From the NCBI RefSeq assembly GCF_000004075.3, contig NC_026655.2, positions 26,831,489-26,895,488 of the forward strand: a DNA stretch of 64,000 nt, in the 5' to 3' direction. Made by a program: the position numbers and the translations under genes. Position 1 is the stretch's first letter, and each line of letters opens with the position of its first letter. The notes beneath the pieces are model-generated. The model was given only the letters and a program-made list of their open reading frames with translations, was not told where the DNA came from and did not search any database. This document shows positions 12,740-25,479 of the stretch, in pieces. Source of the DNA: Cucumis sativus (Eukaryota > Streptophyta > Magnoliopsida > Cucurbitales > Cucurbitaceae).

Positions 12740-13386
12740 CAATGACATTGCCTCTCACGTGTGAGAACGTTGAAATTTGGTGGGGAATGAACTTCAAAAT
12801 TTCGTGGGGGACGGGTGAATGTTCTATTTTGGTCCGATTTTGCAGTTGATGAAAAAGAAAATAAAAAATATCACTTTTGCATCTATTTTACCTCCTCCCA
12901 TTTTAGTCTTTAAATTTTTGCAAATTAATTACTTAGGGGTGGTTTGGCAGTATCAAGTATCAAGAAGTGGAGTGCCTTGTTCTCCTATTTTTCACCCCTG
13001 TTTGTTATTCTCACTCTAATGTATGTAACTATTTCTCACTTCTCTATTTCACTATTTTTATGTTTGGACGAAAGATAGATCATAATAACTCAAATTATAA
13101 TAATATGCATTTCAAGTACATACTATAATAACTCTTAGTCTTTGAGGCTAAAACTTCATTAACTCTTAATTATTAGACGGTAACGTGGTACTTTTTTTAA
13201 TAATTAAGCACTATAAGCATAATTGAAAATGGAATATCTGTTAAAACAATAGGCGAAGGCTTACAAGATATATGAAAAATCTGAGATATTTGAACATAGA
13301 ATACTAAATGGATGTATAGATGTATAGCACAAATCCAACTCAAATATTTGAAATGACCAAAACTGACTACCCATGAAGCATTGCAC
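12740..13386. other. Intergenic, nothing recognised
   Basis: 3' flank of the small gene with a G-box-like CACGTG at 12756-12761, followed by AT-rich sequence. A short GGGGTGGTTTGG near 12936 resembles MITE ends seen elsewhere in the window, but no partner end was found. Confidence 0.4.
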
Positions 13387-13387
13387 C

Positions 13388-14700
13388 ATTTTATTTTCTT
13401 TGAAAGCAAAAACGCAATCTATTGCCTTCAATTTTCTTCAAACAAATAAAAGAACTCAATTCCAAATCACTTATGCCTCGATCCTTCTTCTTCTTCGGCC
13501 TTTTCGTTTTGGCTCCAAATTCAAATAGTTTCTTGTTTTCATTTTCGCATGCTCTTCGTCTTCGATTCAAATTCAAAAGATATATGTTATGTTTTTATTT
13601 TCTTTTGCAATTTCATCGCTGATTCTTCTTTGGTTCTTTGGTCAAGTTGTTTTGCGATTGGTCTTCTTCTTTTCTTGGCTTCTCTTTAGTACTTTTCAAT
13701 TTTTCCTTCGACTTCTATGGTGATTGTTGTAATTTGTTATATCATGTTATTAGTTCATTTTGATTTGGTTAAACAATCGTATAAGAACATAAACGATCCT
13801 ATAAGAAAATAGAAACGAAGATAAAAAATTGTGTATAAGAGGTTGAACAATCATATAAGAAGATAGACGATCGTGTAAAAGGTGTAAAATGTTAAATGAT
13901 CGTGTAAAAGATTAAATGATGATCATGTTAACGATAACAACATAACATAACCAACCCTATCACATAAATCAACAAAATAACATACATCTATCGAGCCCTA
14001 GTTTGAAGAAACTCAACAAAATAACAACAATCAATTGTGGAATCAACAAACAAAAGTTGAAACAAACTAGAGAGTAGAGAAAAAGAATCCAAGAAGAAAA
14101 ACTAATTGCAAAAAAAAAAAAAAACCATTTGAATTTTATCGAAAAAAAAACTTGATCAAAGAATAATCAATGATGAAATAAAAAAAATAGTGATTGAATC
14201 GAGTATATACCTTTTGAATTTTAATAGAAGATGAAGAAAATCGAAGAGGAGAGGGTGTGAGCGAATATGAAAATGAAGAACGTTTTGAATTTGGAGCCAA
14301 AATGAAAAGGGAAGAATAAAGGTGAGGGTATCAATGATTTTGAATTGAGTTTTATATTGCTTCTTAGAGGGAACATGATCGCTTAGGTCAAAGAAGTTTG
14401 AGGTAATAAAAAGTATGTGATGTCCTTAGATGTTCTGGACTGCACGTGCACTATACCGATGTATTCAACGAGCCTATAGTCTTGGTCGATAGACATGTAG
14501 TCCTTGAAGTTTCATTCTGATGGGGATAGATCATTGCAATTGTTGATCTTCAACGAAGCATTCCTAATAAACGTGAATCATCAGCTTGCGTTTACTACGT
14601 CTCTCCCCTCTGTACACAAAAGAATTGAGTTTTCTATTTGTTTGAAAGGAAAATATAGGTAATAGAAGGGTTTTTGCTTTTGAAGAAAATAAAGTGGGCC
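13388..14700. mobile_element. Large foldback element with a nested insertion
   Basis: The left arm (about 13388-13590) is inverted-repeated in two separated blocks on the right: 14205-14360 and about 14624-14697. Both arms share, for example, TTTGAATTTGGAGCCAAAA in opposite orientation. The right arm is split by about 260 bp, flanked on both sides by GAATTGAGTTTT, as expected for an insertion with a roughly 9-12 bp target duplication. The interior is AT-rich and non-coding and includes repeats of a GATCGTGTAA/AATCGTATAA motif (13770-13935). Long arms without a transposase suggest a non-autonomous Mutator-like or Foldback element; the class is inferred. Confidence 0.6.
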
Positions 14701-14889
14701 GTGTGTTCTTTTCATTCTTTTCAAATAATTAGGTTAGATTTGTGTTATATATGCAATCAGTTTTTTTGTTGTGCTATATTTACTATTATTTTAGGCTTTT
14801 GTTCCATTTGAGCAACCAATTCTCAAATCATTACATCCAGAGTATTAAAGTAATCTTAATACTTTTGCATTAACATTAATTAAGTGGAA

Positions 14890-15015
14890 TGTTATGTTCA
14901 AAAAATGAGCAAAACTTAGTAACAAATATATCAAATTGTTATTGTCTACAACGATAGACAATGGTAGATGATTTGGTTATATTTAAAAATATTTTCAAAT
15001 TTAGCTACTAAAATC
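14890..15015. repeat. Dispersed AT-rich repeat with GATAGACA core
   Basis: Shares the ACGATAGACAATGGTAG core followed by GGTTATATTTAAAAATATTTTC with segments near 8.9, 23.1, 23.7 and 30.3 kb. Non-coding. Confidence 0.4.
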
Positions 15016-15059
15016 AATTAACTGGTTATAAAAATTAGAAAGACAACTTTTTAATAGGG

Positions 15060-15740
15060 TTATTTTTAAAATATCCCCTTCGGTTTATAAATATTGTTGT
15101 ATAGTTCTTATTTATTTTGTCACATTATTGTAAAACACATGCAGAAATATTTGATTCACATGGTATAAGAGCTTTTAACGTAGGGTTACTGTATAGTCGC
15201 CGCCGTCGATCTCCATCTGACGTGAAACTCGCCGGCAACCTCAGTCACCATCGTCATTTGTTTCTCAGCCGCGCAAACCATAGCTTGATACCGTTCAGCC
15301 GCGCGACAAACTCTCGACTTTGACACCGTCCAGATCCGAATTCGGTCACCGTCCAGATCAGTTCACACGCCGTGGCGAAGCCCACTGTTTTCCGTTCGCA
15401 CGTCGCAGCCCTAATATTTGGACATTCACACGCCGCGCGACCAGATTCGACCATTCAGTCATCACGAAACTCTGTTTGATTTCTATATCCGACCAGATTT
15501 GTACGCCAAACTCGCCACTGTTGTTTGCGAGTACCACTGCTGAACCGCCCTCGTCTGTTCAATCTGGGTTGGGCTGAAATTTTGCATTGGTGATATTCTA
15601 AAAGGGGGCCTCAGACACTTCACTCAACAAATGACTTTGGTTTTCACTCTCAGAGGAGGAATGATCATCCCGGACATGTTTCCTCAAAATTAGTGATTCT
15701 GGTACTAATGTTGTTACTGTGATTGAAGCATATTGTTAGA
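15060..15740 (+). mobile_element. Relic 5' end of a Ty1-copia retrotransposon
   Basis: TGGTATAAGAGC at 15161-15172 differs by one base from the initiator-tRNA-Met primer binding site TGGTATCAGAGC. It directly follows TTCACA, as expected for the end of a 5' LTR. The next 450 bp are unusually GC-rich leader-like sequence, then a gag-start-like piece (TLVFTLRGGMIIPDM, about 15631-15677). No protease, integrase or RT follows, so only the 5' end remains. It abuts the PORR gene. Confidence 0.55.
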
Positions 15741-15978
15741 ATATAGATATAATTATTAATTTTATGTTCATCCATTATCTCAAATTTACCTATTATCTCA
15801 AATTTACCTTCATCAACGTAAGTTTTTGCGGTCAATGGGTGATTTAACGCATACAATTTTTATTTCTAGGCGTCTATATTTCTTTGTTCATAAAAGAAGC
15901 CACAGCTGCTGAATTTGTATTTGAAGAAAGGAGTATGTTATGTGAGACAGAGTGCTCTGGTGAAAATTGTGCATTAAA

Positions 15979-17175
15979 ATGGGACCTCATATATTTAGGT
16001 CCATTGCAGAAAGGTACCATCATCTCAATATGTTTGTCAGATGTAAAGTAACATCTTCCCAATATGTTGCATCAAGAGCTAGAGATCCAACGTTTGAGAA
16101 ACTGATGGATAAGTACAAAGATTTTCTAAAAGTGGTTGCTATCCAAGATCTTATCCTTGCTAATCCGAGGAATCAATCAGTATCTCTAGACTTCCTCTCA
16201 AGGCTTTCCCAGAAGCTCCATCTCAACCGTGGCGCTCCCTCCTTCCTTCGCAAATACCCTCATATTTTTCACATCTTCTATGACCCAAACAAGTCTCTAC
16301 CATTTTGCAAATTAACAGACACTGCCAATCAAATATTTTCTGAAGAAGCAGATGCTATCAATGCTTCATTGCCTCAGGTTGTTGATCGATTGGTCCGGCT
16401 TTTGTCAATGTCAAATTCTAAGATGGTACCACTGCGTGCAATTTACAAGGTGTGGAGGGAGCTTGGGCTCCCTGACGATTTTGAGGACACTGTGATATCG
16501 AAATACTCTCATGTTTTTCAGCTCTGTGATGCTCATGAACCAAATACTCATTATCTGAAGTTGGTTGATGACATTCCGAGAAATCAATTCAGAGCAGCTG
16601 TTGAGGAATGGAGAGTTGGTCAGTATTGTAAAGAGGACTGCACTGTTGATGAGACTGAAATCCAGTATAGTTTTAAACATAGCTATCCTCCGGGTATGCG
16701 GTTGAGAAAAATCTTCAAAGCCAAGGTTCAGGAGTGGCAAAAGTGTCCATATACTGGACCATATGAGGGAATACTTGACAGTAACAAGTATAAGAACACT
16801 AGTCTAGCACTGGAAAAGCGAGCGGTTTCAATCGTTCATGAATTCATGACTTTGACCGTGGAAAAGATGGTGGAAGTAGAGAAGATCAGCCATTTTAGGA
16901 AATGGTTTGGCATTGAGTTAAATATAAGAGATCTATTTTTGGATCATCCTGGGATATTTTATTTATCAACCAAGGGAAAGAGACATACCGTTTTCCTAAG
17001 AGAAGCATATGAGAGGGGGTGTTTAATAGATCCAAATCCAGTTTATACCGTAAGGAGAAAACTCCTAGATTTAGTTGCTATGGGGCGTCGTGGTTTATCT
17101 CAGAGTAGTTTAAGACAAAAAGCAGATCAAATTCACAATGAAGATGGTGACTTCCCTCTTCTAGGTAACAAGTGA
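15979..17175 (+). CDS. PORR-domain organelle RNA-binding protein (WTF-like)
   Basis: An intronless 398-aa protein of the plant organelle RNA recognition (PORR) family. Members bind RNA in chloroplasts or mitochondria, mostly to promote group II intron splicing (WTF1, WTF9, RPD1). The PORR domain starts near residue 30 with the family-typical DPTFEKLMDKYKDFLKVV, continues through FLRKYPHIFHIF and a HPGIFYLSTKGKRHTVFLRE block, and ends near GRRGLSQ. The N-terminus is basic and lacks acidic residues over most of its first 30 residues, fitting an organelle transit peptide. The first ATG of the open frame is 15979; a longer in-frame opening at 15967 begins with TTG and is preceded by a stop. Which intron or organelle it serves cannot be read from sequence. 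The neighbouring copia relic may supply part of the 5' UTR. Confidence 0.93.
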   Translation: MGPHIFRSIAERYHHLNMFVRCKVTSSQYVASRARDPTFEKLMDKYKDFLKVVAIQDLILANPRNQSVSLDFLSRLSQKLHLNRGAPSFLRKYPHIFHIFYDPNKSLPFCKLTDTANQIFSEEADAINASLPQVVDRLVRLLSMSNSKMVPLRAIYKVWRELGLPDDFEDTVISKYSHVFQLCDAHEPNTHYLKLVDDIPRNQFRAAVEEWRVGQYCKEDCTVDETEIQYSFKHSYPPGMRLRKIFKAKVQEWQKCPYTGPYEGILDSNKYKNTSLALEKRAVSIVHEFMTLTVEKMVEVEKISHFRKWFGIELNIRDLFLDHPGIFYLSTKGKRHTVFLREAYERGCLIDPNPVYTVRRKLLDLVAMGRRGLSQSSLRQKADQIHNEDGDFPLLGNK

Positions 17176-18550
17176 ATACATGAAAATATGCATATTCTTT
17201 CAACAATTGTCACATTCAAATTTGTGAAACATTGTCACGAGTCTGAAAGCAGAAAGGAGAATGCTGGAGAGATCAACAATTTTGTTAAGGGAATTTGAAT
17301 CCATTGGGGGAGTTGATATCTAATTACCAGTATGAAAGACCCTTTTTTAATACATAGAAATCGGAGGAATGGTATATTTTACTGCGTCTTCTTGCAGATG
17401 TGAACACCTTTCTTTCAGGGAAGGACTATCTGAAATAATTTCATTGATTGAATGAAATATCAAAGAATTGGTATCCATGGTTTCTCCTGATGATACACAG
17501 AATTGGCTTCGGATGCTGCTTATCGATCACCCTTTCACAGCCTCAAAGAAGCATTTATGGATAAACATTTCATCAACCGTTTTGTGGAAGTGATAGGATG
17601 AAGGGAATACAAGAATCTTCCCAGATAAGGCAAAAACCACAAGGGACATCCTCGATGCAGCCGTTTACAAATGGTTTCTCTTGGTGTAAAAGCATACAAG
17701 CTATTAAAAGTTTGCAACTTTTCTTTCATTATAGCAAATTGGAAAGATATTTGTATTCCTCTCGAATAAGTCCTTTTTGTATATCCTTGGATATTTCATT
17801 CAATAAATGAGATGATTTCTTATCCAAAAAATTCTCAGGGAGGATTGAAGAGCGAGCTGATTAAATTGGACGCTCCTCGCAACTTTGTAATTCGGTCTTT
17901 AAGGCAGGGAGACTTAACTGGAGAAGATGTACAACCTGATTTGGTAGTCTGAAAATGTGTTCTTTGTGATCTGCAGGTGATTATGCTCCGACCAAAGCTT
18001 AGTTCACATGGGATGGGCCTTATTCAAGATGGTACTAATAATAATTGTCATCTCCTTGTATGATTTCCATTGTATTTTCATTATCTGCATGAACTTATTG
18101 AATATTTTAACATGTTGTCCGTTGAGTTTCCCGCTGCCACTTGGTTTCAAGTGAAAAGGCAGAGTCTGAACCATTTGATCTCGTGATTTTTGGTTGTACC
18201 TTCATTTGAAGGAAAGGAATTTAAGGATATTGATGCTTACTGATTAGGACTTATGTGATGTAATCTTCTGGTGACTATTTTCATCACCATTTTCTGCTGA
18301 ATTGAGGGTATGTTTGTGCCTTTTATTGTTGAATTCTAGATGCTTCGAGGATTTCTGCTGTGATCATTTGAGGCCAGTAGTAAAATAGTTTAGTTTGAAG
18401 AGCTGTTAAGTCTAGATGGTTATTTATGCCATGTTTACCCATTCATAATGAGAATTGGTGTCAACCTAAGGATATTTTATTGATTGATTTGATAAAGATA
18501 GTGGATGTCACCTAATTTTTAAACACTTTCGTTCTTTATTTCGTTCTTTA
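17176..18550 (+). other. PORR gene 3' region and spacer
   Basis: Transcribed-looking 3' flank without further coding exons. Short open frames (for example 17598-17810) have no protein-like features. The poly(A) position is not determinable by eye. Confidence 0.4.
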
Positions 18551-18556
18551 ATCATG

Positions 18557-18830
18557 TTAGTGATATATAATTTAATTTGCCTTCAACCACAAACTTAAGC
18601 TTTTGGGTGAATTGATGGTTTAATATGCTATCAAAGCGATCATATATTCAAACCGTTGCATTGTTCTTTCTTCCCAATTAAAATTGATTTTCACTTGTTG
18701 ACCCTTTCAAATATTTCAAGCCCACAAGTGAAGAAGTATTAGTGATATATAATTAAATTTGCATTCAACCACAAGTTGAAGCTTTTTGGTGAATCGATAG
18801 TTTAATAAATCATATTGTTCATTTTGAATA
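18557..18830 (+). repeat. About 182-bp dispersed repeat, one full and one partial tandem copy
   Basis: A unit beginning TTAGTGATATATAATT recurs with a 182-bp period (18557 and 18739). The same family, with the TTAAGCTTTTGGGT block and the CAAGCCCA...AAGTGA tail, recurs at 38090-38275 and 39850-40115. Confidence 0.7.
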
Positions 18831-19326
18831 CAAATTTGAAGACAAGTGTCACCATTCATTAAGATCAACAAACAAACTTTTTAGAGCCAATATTAGAGAA
18901 AGAGTTTGAGTCATAAAACTGATGCTTTTTAGTCATGCAATCTGATGAAATAAAGAGAAAAGTTAATAACTCTACCAAACTTCATCCTTATGCCAACACA
19001 TAATGCATACAAAATGTCAATTGCTTTGCTACCATCTCGATTAGTTACCATTTAATGCTGCAAAGTTACATCTACAGATTTTTGCCATCACATCATGAAA
19101 ACCTTTAAATCTTTACCACAACAGAAACAAACATTTCCCTTAGAAGTTGTAGGGCAGGTGGTTTCACTTTCAACAAAATAGTTCAATAGAAGCTAACATT
19201 TTATTGGCCTAACAATCATGAAAATATCTCAGTACAGTACAATACAATAAAATACAAATACAATGACTTCTAAACTGAAAAGGAAAGACAGAAGAATAGG
19301 CAAACAATTTTATAGATAATCAAAGG
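18831..19326. other. Spacer and LTPG 3' UTR
   Basis: Contains the 3' UTR of the minus-strand lipid transfer gene; nothing else recognised. Confidence 0.4.
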
Positions 19327-21382
19327 TTAGAAAAGTGCAGGAATGAATGCTAAGGCCAAGCCAAGTGGAAATGCAAGACGAAGGTGGTCGATGCTCGAAG
19401 CCCTATTCCCGCTGTTTCCTGGGGTGTCGGTGGTGCTAGAGCCTCCTGCATCCGGTGGTTGAACACCTAGGTATGTTTTAACATTTAACAATGAAATTTT
19501 AGTTTAGCATAGTCTCAAATTGTGAAAGTATAGCGTTTCATTATTTCCACAAAACAAAAAAAGTGTATGATTTATTACCTGGTGATGGTGCTGGACTATT
19601 CGATGATCCCACTGGATATCCCAAAACTGCATTTAGAAGAACACAGATTTGAGCTGGTTAGGGGTGCAAGGAAGAACCGATAATTTGAAAGGCGCTCAAA
19701 CCAATTGAAACCACTTATCGGTTTGAATTTGAACTTGGCAAAGAACAAACTAAATTAAACTTTATATCAAATGGTGTTGTTGGTGGAGTTGAAGTTGGAG
19801 TGAGACTACAACCAAACCATTGAGATTAGTTGATCATACCAGTTCTGATTTACAAGATTTTGTTATAAAGTCATTGGTTTGGTTTCAATTTAACGTTCAA
19901 ACTTAGTGCTAAGTAGCCTCCTGTTATGATGATATTTATTAAAGATGCTTGTGATATCTATTTGAATTTTCTAGGGGGGAAAAGGGCATCTTGATAGCAA
20001 AGTTAATATATTAGTTTATGTAATAATGTTTGTTTGAAACATTCTACTAAAAAATCTCATAGTTTGATAAGAAGATTTTATTAAACAAAAGGATTAAATT
20101 TTAGTTATAAACTATAGACTAAACTCTACTATTTTAAAATCACACGACCAAATTTATAACTTAATCTAAAATGATTATTATTTTGCACTATGATAGGATT
20201 TATAATACATTATAGGATCTATATTATATTTAAAAATATGAATTGAATTTTTTTATACGTATGTAATTATGCTCTTTAAAATGTAAAATTCAAATTTTGG
20301 ATACAATAAAAACATAAAAAATTATTTTCAGAATTATACTATTTGGATCGGATCACATAATCAGATAACAGTTTTAAGAAACAAAATCGAGATTATCACA
20401 TAATTCGGATTCTTTACCAAGTCCTTGATTTCTAAGATTCGTTTAAGCAAAATTTTCTTTTCTTAAATTAGATTTTTTTGTAATTTATACTTTGTTTTCT
20501 TATCAATTTCATACTACATTTTCACGTTTTTCAAGAAATATTAAATTCTTAGTTTAATATTTTAGAGAAAAGATATAAAAGTGTGTGAAAACCTTTTTTT
20601 ATTTCAAAATTTGCTTTGCTTTTCTAGAGATTGCAAATAACAAAATTAGGACGAAAATATTTAATCATTCAAACTCCTAATTTTGTATATGATAAATGTG
20701 AAAATTTTTAAATAAATTATTTTAAAAATAAAAACTCTAAGGGTAAAATATTTATGAATATAATAAAATATTATAATAGTGTACCAAAATAAACCACTAT
20801 ATTTGAAAATAACAAAAAAAAAAAAAAATCAATTGATTTATTGGAGAATTTTAGTATCAATTTTGATTTTGTAATAGATCTGATAGAGAGAGTATGTATT
20901 AATATTTATAATCTATCATTAAAGAAGCCTTCCCTATGTTTATAAATTAATTAGCTGAGTTTGGTATATTTGATATCATAAAGGAAAGAAATTGAAGAGG
21001 AAAGATGAAAAAAGAAAGAAAGCTTACGAGAGCATAGAGAAATGGAAGGAGTGGAGACATGGCATTGAGTAGGAAGCTTCATAGCTCTATCAACATCAAT
21101 GGTGAATCCAACTTTATCTGGATCACTAAGCAGCTCACAAAGGCATTTAGGGCTATTCTCCACCAGCCCTGCCAATTCCGAGCAACATTGCTTATTCGGC
21201 TTCGTATCATTACTCCCCGTCGTCACGTACGGTAAACAATCCGACATGCCCAGCAGCGTCGTAAAGCAATCCACTTCTCCCACCGCCCCCGGTCCCGGCG
21301 CCGGCGCCTGCCCTGAAATCCCCTCAATCGCCATAATCACTAGTACTGCCACAGCCAAGATCCAGGGTCCTCCCGCCGCCAT
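19327..21382 (-). CDS. Non-specific lipid-transfer protein, GPI-anchored (LTPG-like)
   Basis: Three exons: 21028-21382, 19579-19626 and 19327-19466, all GT-AG and in phase, giving 180 aa. An N-terminal signal peptide (hydrophobic core AVAVLVIMAI) is followed by an APAPGPG linker. The eight-cysteine LTP fold comes next: C39, C49, C66-C67, C80-x-C82, C107 and C117. A Pro/Ser-rich linker with SPAPSP follows (arabinogalactan-type glycosylation likely), then a C-terminal hydrophobic tail (AFPLGLALAFIPALF) typical of GPI-anchor signals. One N-glycosylation sequon is at N58. LTPGs sit on the outer face of the plasma membrane and help export cuticular lipids or suberin monomers; the specific lipid is not deducible. 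The long first intron (about 1.4 kb) is AT-rich. Confidence 0.93.
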
Positions 21383-21479
21383 TGCTCGCGATGTGAAGGT
21401 GTTTTGGTTTAATTTTAGTTGGTTTTGAAGGAGGGGCGGTGGAATTGAAGTGATGAAATAGAGATGGGAAGGTGAGGGA

Positions 21480-24400
21480 AATTAATGGGAGCAGCTACCG
21501 GCTACCGCCATTGAAGGACTCTTTTATTACCCTTTTTCTCTCTATATTTATTATTCTTATTTATTTATCCACCTCCTATTAATTAAATAACAAACCCTTC
21601 TTCTTCTTTTTTTTCTTTCACCAAAATATGATACAAACCATTATTATTATTAATGACTCAAATATTTACCATACACTATTATTTATGCTATTCTCATACA
21701 TATTCATACCACTTTCATCTATTATTATTATATTTTTAAAAGGGTAATTATACGTTATTTTAGGCAAATTTTATAAAATACTTACGACTTCTAGTAAATT
21801 TTATTCCTGTTAGTCATCGATATGCTATAACGATAGAAAACTGTCATTAATAGAATTCAAAATTTAGCTTGTGAGTATGATTTCAAAATCTACAACGAAA
21901 ATTATGAATGGATGATATATTTTTTTAAAGTAAATCAACGAATAAGTAGGATGGACTAAAATTTAATTATTTGTAAGTTTAATACTTAAAAAAAATGGTA
22001 ATGAACTCGTTTTTGTTTAAACTATTAGCTTTCAAACACTTTAGTTTTTTTTTCTTTCAAAATAGCTTATTTTTTAAATTAAACACTTGAAAATGTAATC
22101 CAAACATATCATTAGTCTCTTTACTTCAAACTCTTTGAATTGGTCATTGACATATTTCACATCTTTTTTAAAAAAATTCTATTTGATATAACATTTAAAG
22201 TTTAATAAGGTGAACTTTCGATTTTGTAACAATTTCGTCCATAAACTTTAATATGTAAAAATTTAATTCTAATACTTTAAATTTTTTAATGATTTAGGTC
22301 ATGTCGTAGAAACTAAAGTTAAGATGTAATGAGATTCATTGCATAAATTAACCTATAAACTAATTAAAATTTTAATATTTTATAAAATACAAAGTCTTTA
22401 TCATAAAATAATAAAATTTGATATCTAGTTTTAATGTTTTTCTTTTGTTTGAGATTAAATTAAAGTTTTAGTATTTGAAAGCTTTCAATTATATTTATGA
22501 ATTTTCTATTTGGAGTCTCATAAATCTCTAAATTAATATTCTACTTACAAATGTTAATGTGACATGAACCCTAACCTTAACATAACTAAGAGTTCGTTTG
22601 AGTTGAATTAAAAAAAAATATTTTTCAATAAACTCATTTTTCTAATAATGATTTAAAATACACATAAAAATCTATTTTGGTAGTTTTTAAATAACCAACT
22701 TTTTGTTTGTTCCTAACATTCATACATGTATAACTCATAATTAGAACTCTTAATTAATTAGTTAACCTTTCATCATTATCATACTTTTCCCTACGTTCAT
22801 TTCTTATCATCAATGTTAAAAGGAAAGAAAAAAAAGACAAATATTGAGAATAATAATAATGTGAAATGAAAGTGGTTGGTGTTGGATTCAAATTCTCCTT
22901 GGGGAAAAAGGTAGAAAGAGTTTAGAAATAATGAAAGCCCCATGTGAAAAGTTTGTCTTTTTAAGGCCATTGTGAGAGAATTTATTTTCATTATTGTTGG
23001 GAGTTAGATGCAAATAAAATAAAATAAAATCATTTCCTTTACATTAATAATTAGAAAAATAAAAAAATATTTACAAACTATAACAAAATTTTATATTCTA
23101 TCAATAACAAACATTAGATAGCCAGTGATATTTTTCTATTAGTGGTATTGATAGACAATAATAGAATCTAATTTTTTTTTTTTGTTATTGATATAACCCG
23201 TAAATATTTTAATTTATTTTACTATTTTTAAAAATATCTTTTATAATTATTATTAAACAAGAAAAATGTGAGTATACAATTAATACAAGTTCAAAGTATT
23301 TGACTTTTGTTTTTAATTTTAATTTTTAATATTTCATCACCAACCTAACTTCCTAATTTCATAGTCTTAAATGTCAATATTGATGACAACCTTTTATTTT
23401 TTATTTTTTTGGATTTTATTTCTTTTTGTTTTCATATTTTAGGTTATGTTCGACAACCAATTTCGTAGTTAGGTTTTCAGTTATTTTTAAATTTTAGGCA
23501 TATTTCAAATTATTTTCTCACGATGACTTGTACCTTCGGAGTTGAATTCTTACCCAATTTTTAAAAATAATAGCAAGTACATTTCAATATATAACAAATA
23601 AATTTGATGGGTAGCAAGAAAATTGAAACTAGTTTTTTTTTATAGATCTGGCTATATTTTGTAAACAGTTTCAACTTTTTTTGCTATATTTAAAAATGTT
23701 TCATTTGAAAAATAAAAGTGAAAGAGATATTTAAATACTACATGTTTTATAATTATAAATAAATTTATTTCTAAAATTTTAAGGTAATACATATCCTTGA
23801 TTTATTATGATTTTCTATTTGATTTTTGAAAATTTAAGGATTTGTTTGATAATATTTCAGTTTTTTATATTTTTCGATTTTATGAAACTAACTAGTTAGA
23901 TAACAAATTCCATTTTCTTTTTAAAATTTTGAAAAATGTTCGAAGAAAAAAGGATGGAATATTCAAAAAGTAAAATCTCATTGGTTTGTTAATGTGACAC
24001 TTTATATTTATATGGTTTTCATTTTTTTTCTAAATACAAAGTTGGTTTTGCCTTGTTGGTCATGTGAGCTTGCATTCCATCTCTCCTTCACCTCTTAAAT
24101 TCAATTCCTACTTTAAAACAACTTCAATATTTTATTTATTATTCTTTTTAATATATATATATATATATATATCACTTTTTTAAAAATATAACAAAAAACT
24201 CCAATCAAAAATACCAAAAATATCTTGTCAACACACGATTAATTTGATACTGGCGTACCTAATATATTTGGTAGACGATAGTTTAAACTACACAATCGAT
24301 TATATTTTGTATATGATCTCAAACCAAATAATAGTTTTAAAAAATTGAAAAGATTGTAGAAGAAAGAAAAAGACGATGGAAAGAAAAAGAAAAATGGTAG

Positions 24401-25380
24401 AGGAAAGAAATTGAAAACTGTAAATATTTGGGTGTTTTGTTATATTTTTTAAAAAAAATTATATATTTTTTCTTAATTCTTTTATTAAAACGACTTAGAA
24501 TTGCATGTTATCTTAATTTTAAATATTAATATCTATATTTATATAACATTAATTTTGAACTTTGAATTTTAATTTTTAGTGGATTAAGAACTAATTAGAA
24601 TTTTTCAATATATATATATATATACACACTTTGAAGATATATCATTTCATTCATTCACGCGTATAATTAGTCTTACTTTAATATTTTACGATCACAATAT
24701 ATTTAAACAATAATATAATAGAGTTAAATTTAAGTTGACAAATATTAAGGTAAGTGGTCGAATGATCACAAATAAAACTATAGATCAAATTTGGATAATA
24801 TTAAAAGAACATGAATTATCGTATTTATTGATATTCGTTTCTTTTTTGATAGGATTTAATTTGATTAGATATGCATAATTCATTACATAACAATTAAAAT
24901 GTATGAAAGACATATATAAACGAGAAATGAAAAATAGTTACTAATTAAATAAGTTGTATTATTATTTCATGTGTCTCAAAAATAAAAAATGAAGAAACAA
25001 AAATAGTTAAAAAATATATTGGTTGTTGATGATTGCTCAAAGCAATACCTAAAACTTAGAATGGATCTATATGTTCACTGGAAGGAGGCATAAAGGATGA
25101 GAGCACATATCACAAAATGAAATAGTGAAGGCTTGAGGATAACTAAGTTGGATCATATGAGTTTAGATGGAATAATCAAGTTGAGCTCAATGTCTACAAG
25201 GATTGAGAGTGAGTTCAACCTCAAAACTCACATCTCTCTAAGATGTTTTAAGAGAGAATAAAATCTTTACAAAGTTGGTTTAGAAGTTCCCATTTTTTTG
25301 AATAAAAGATTTAGTCACAGTTGAAATCATGTGTTCTACCACATCCACCTTTTCAATAAAATAACATTTTCAGTGTTCAT
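21480..25380. other. Intergenic, very AT-rich, no gene seen
   Basis: Nearly 4 kb without coding potential. It contains several degenerate AT-rich dispersed repeats (about 21760-21850, 23040-23245, 23630-23705) and an (AT)n microsatellite near 24150-24171. It separates the divergent LTPG and SDR genes. Confidence 0.6.
23040..23245. repeat. AT-rich dispersed repeat with GATAGACA core
   Basis: The TATTGATAGACAATAATAG core is flanked by AAATATTTACAAA and TTTACTATTTTTAAAAATA blocks. Related segments occur at about 8820-8955, 14890-15015, 23630-23705 and 30225-30390. Probably a degraded MITE or other high-copy element; ends are not definable from these copies. Confidence 0.45.
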
Positions 25381-25479
25381 CAAAATCAGTGATCAATCTT
25401 TGCGCAGATTTGGAAGTTGATTTGACAGCGCGAATGGGCGTGGCCAAGAGCTTTCGTATTCGTCACTGCCACTCTCTTC

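Noticed and set aside
15967-15978. A longer PORR open frame beginning at 15967
   Set aside because: The codon at 15967 is TTG, not ATG, and is preceded by TGA; the first ATG is at 15979.
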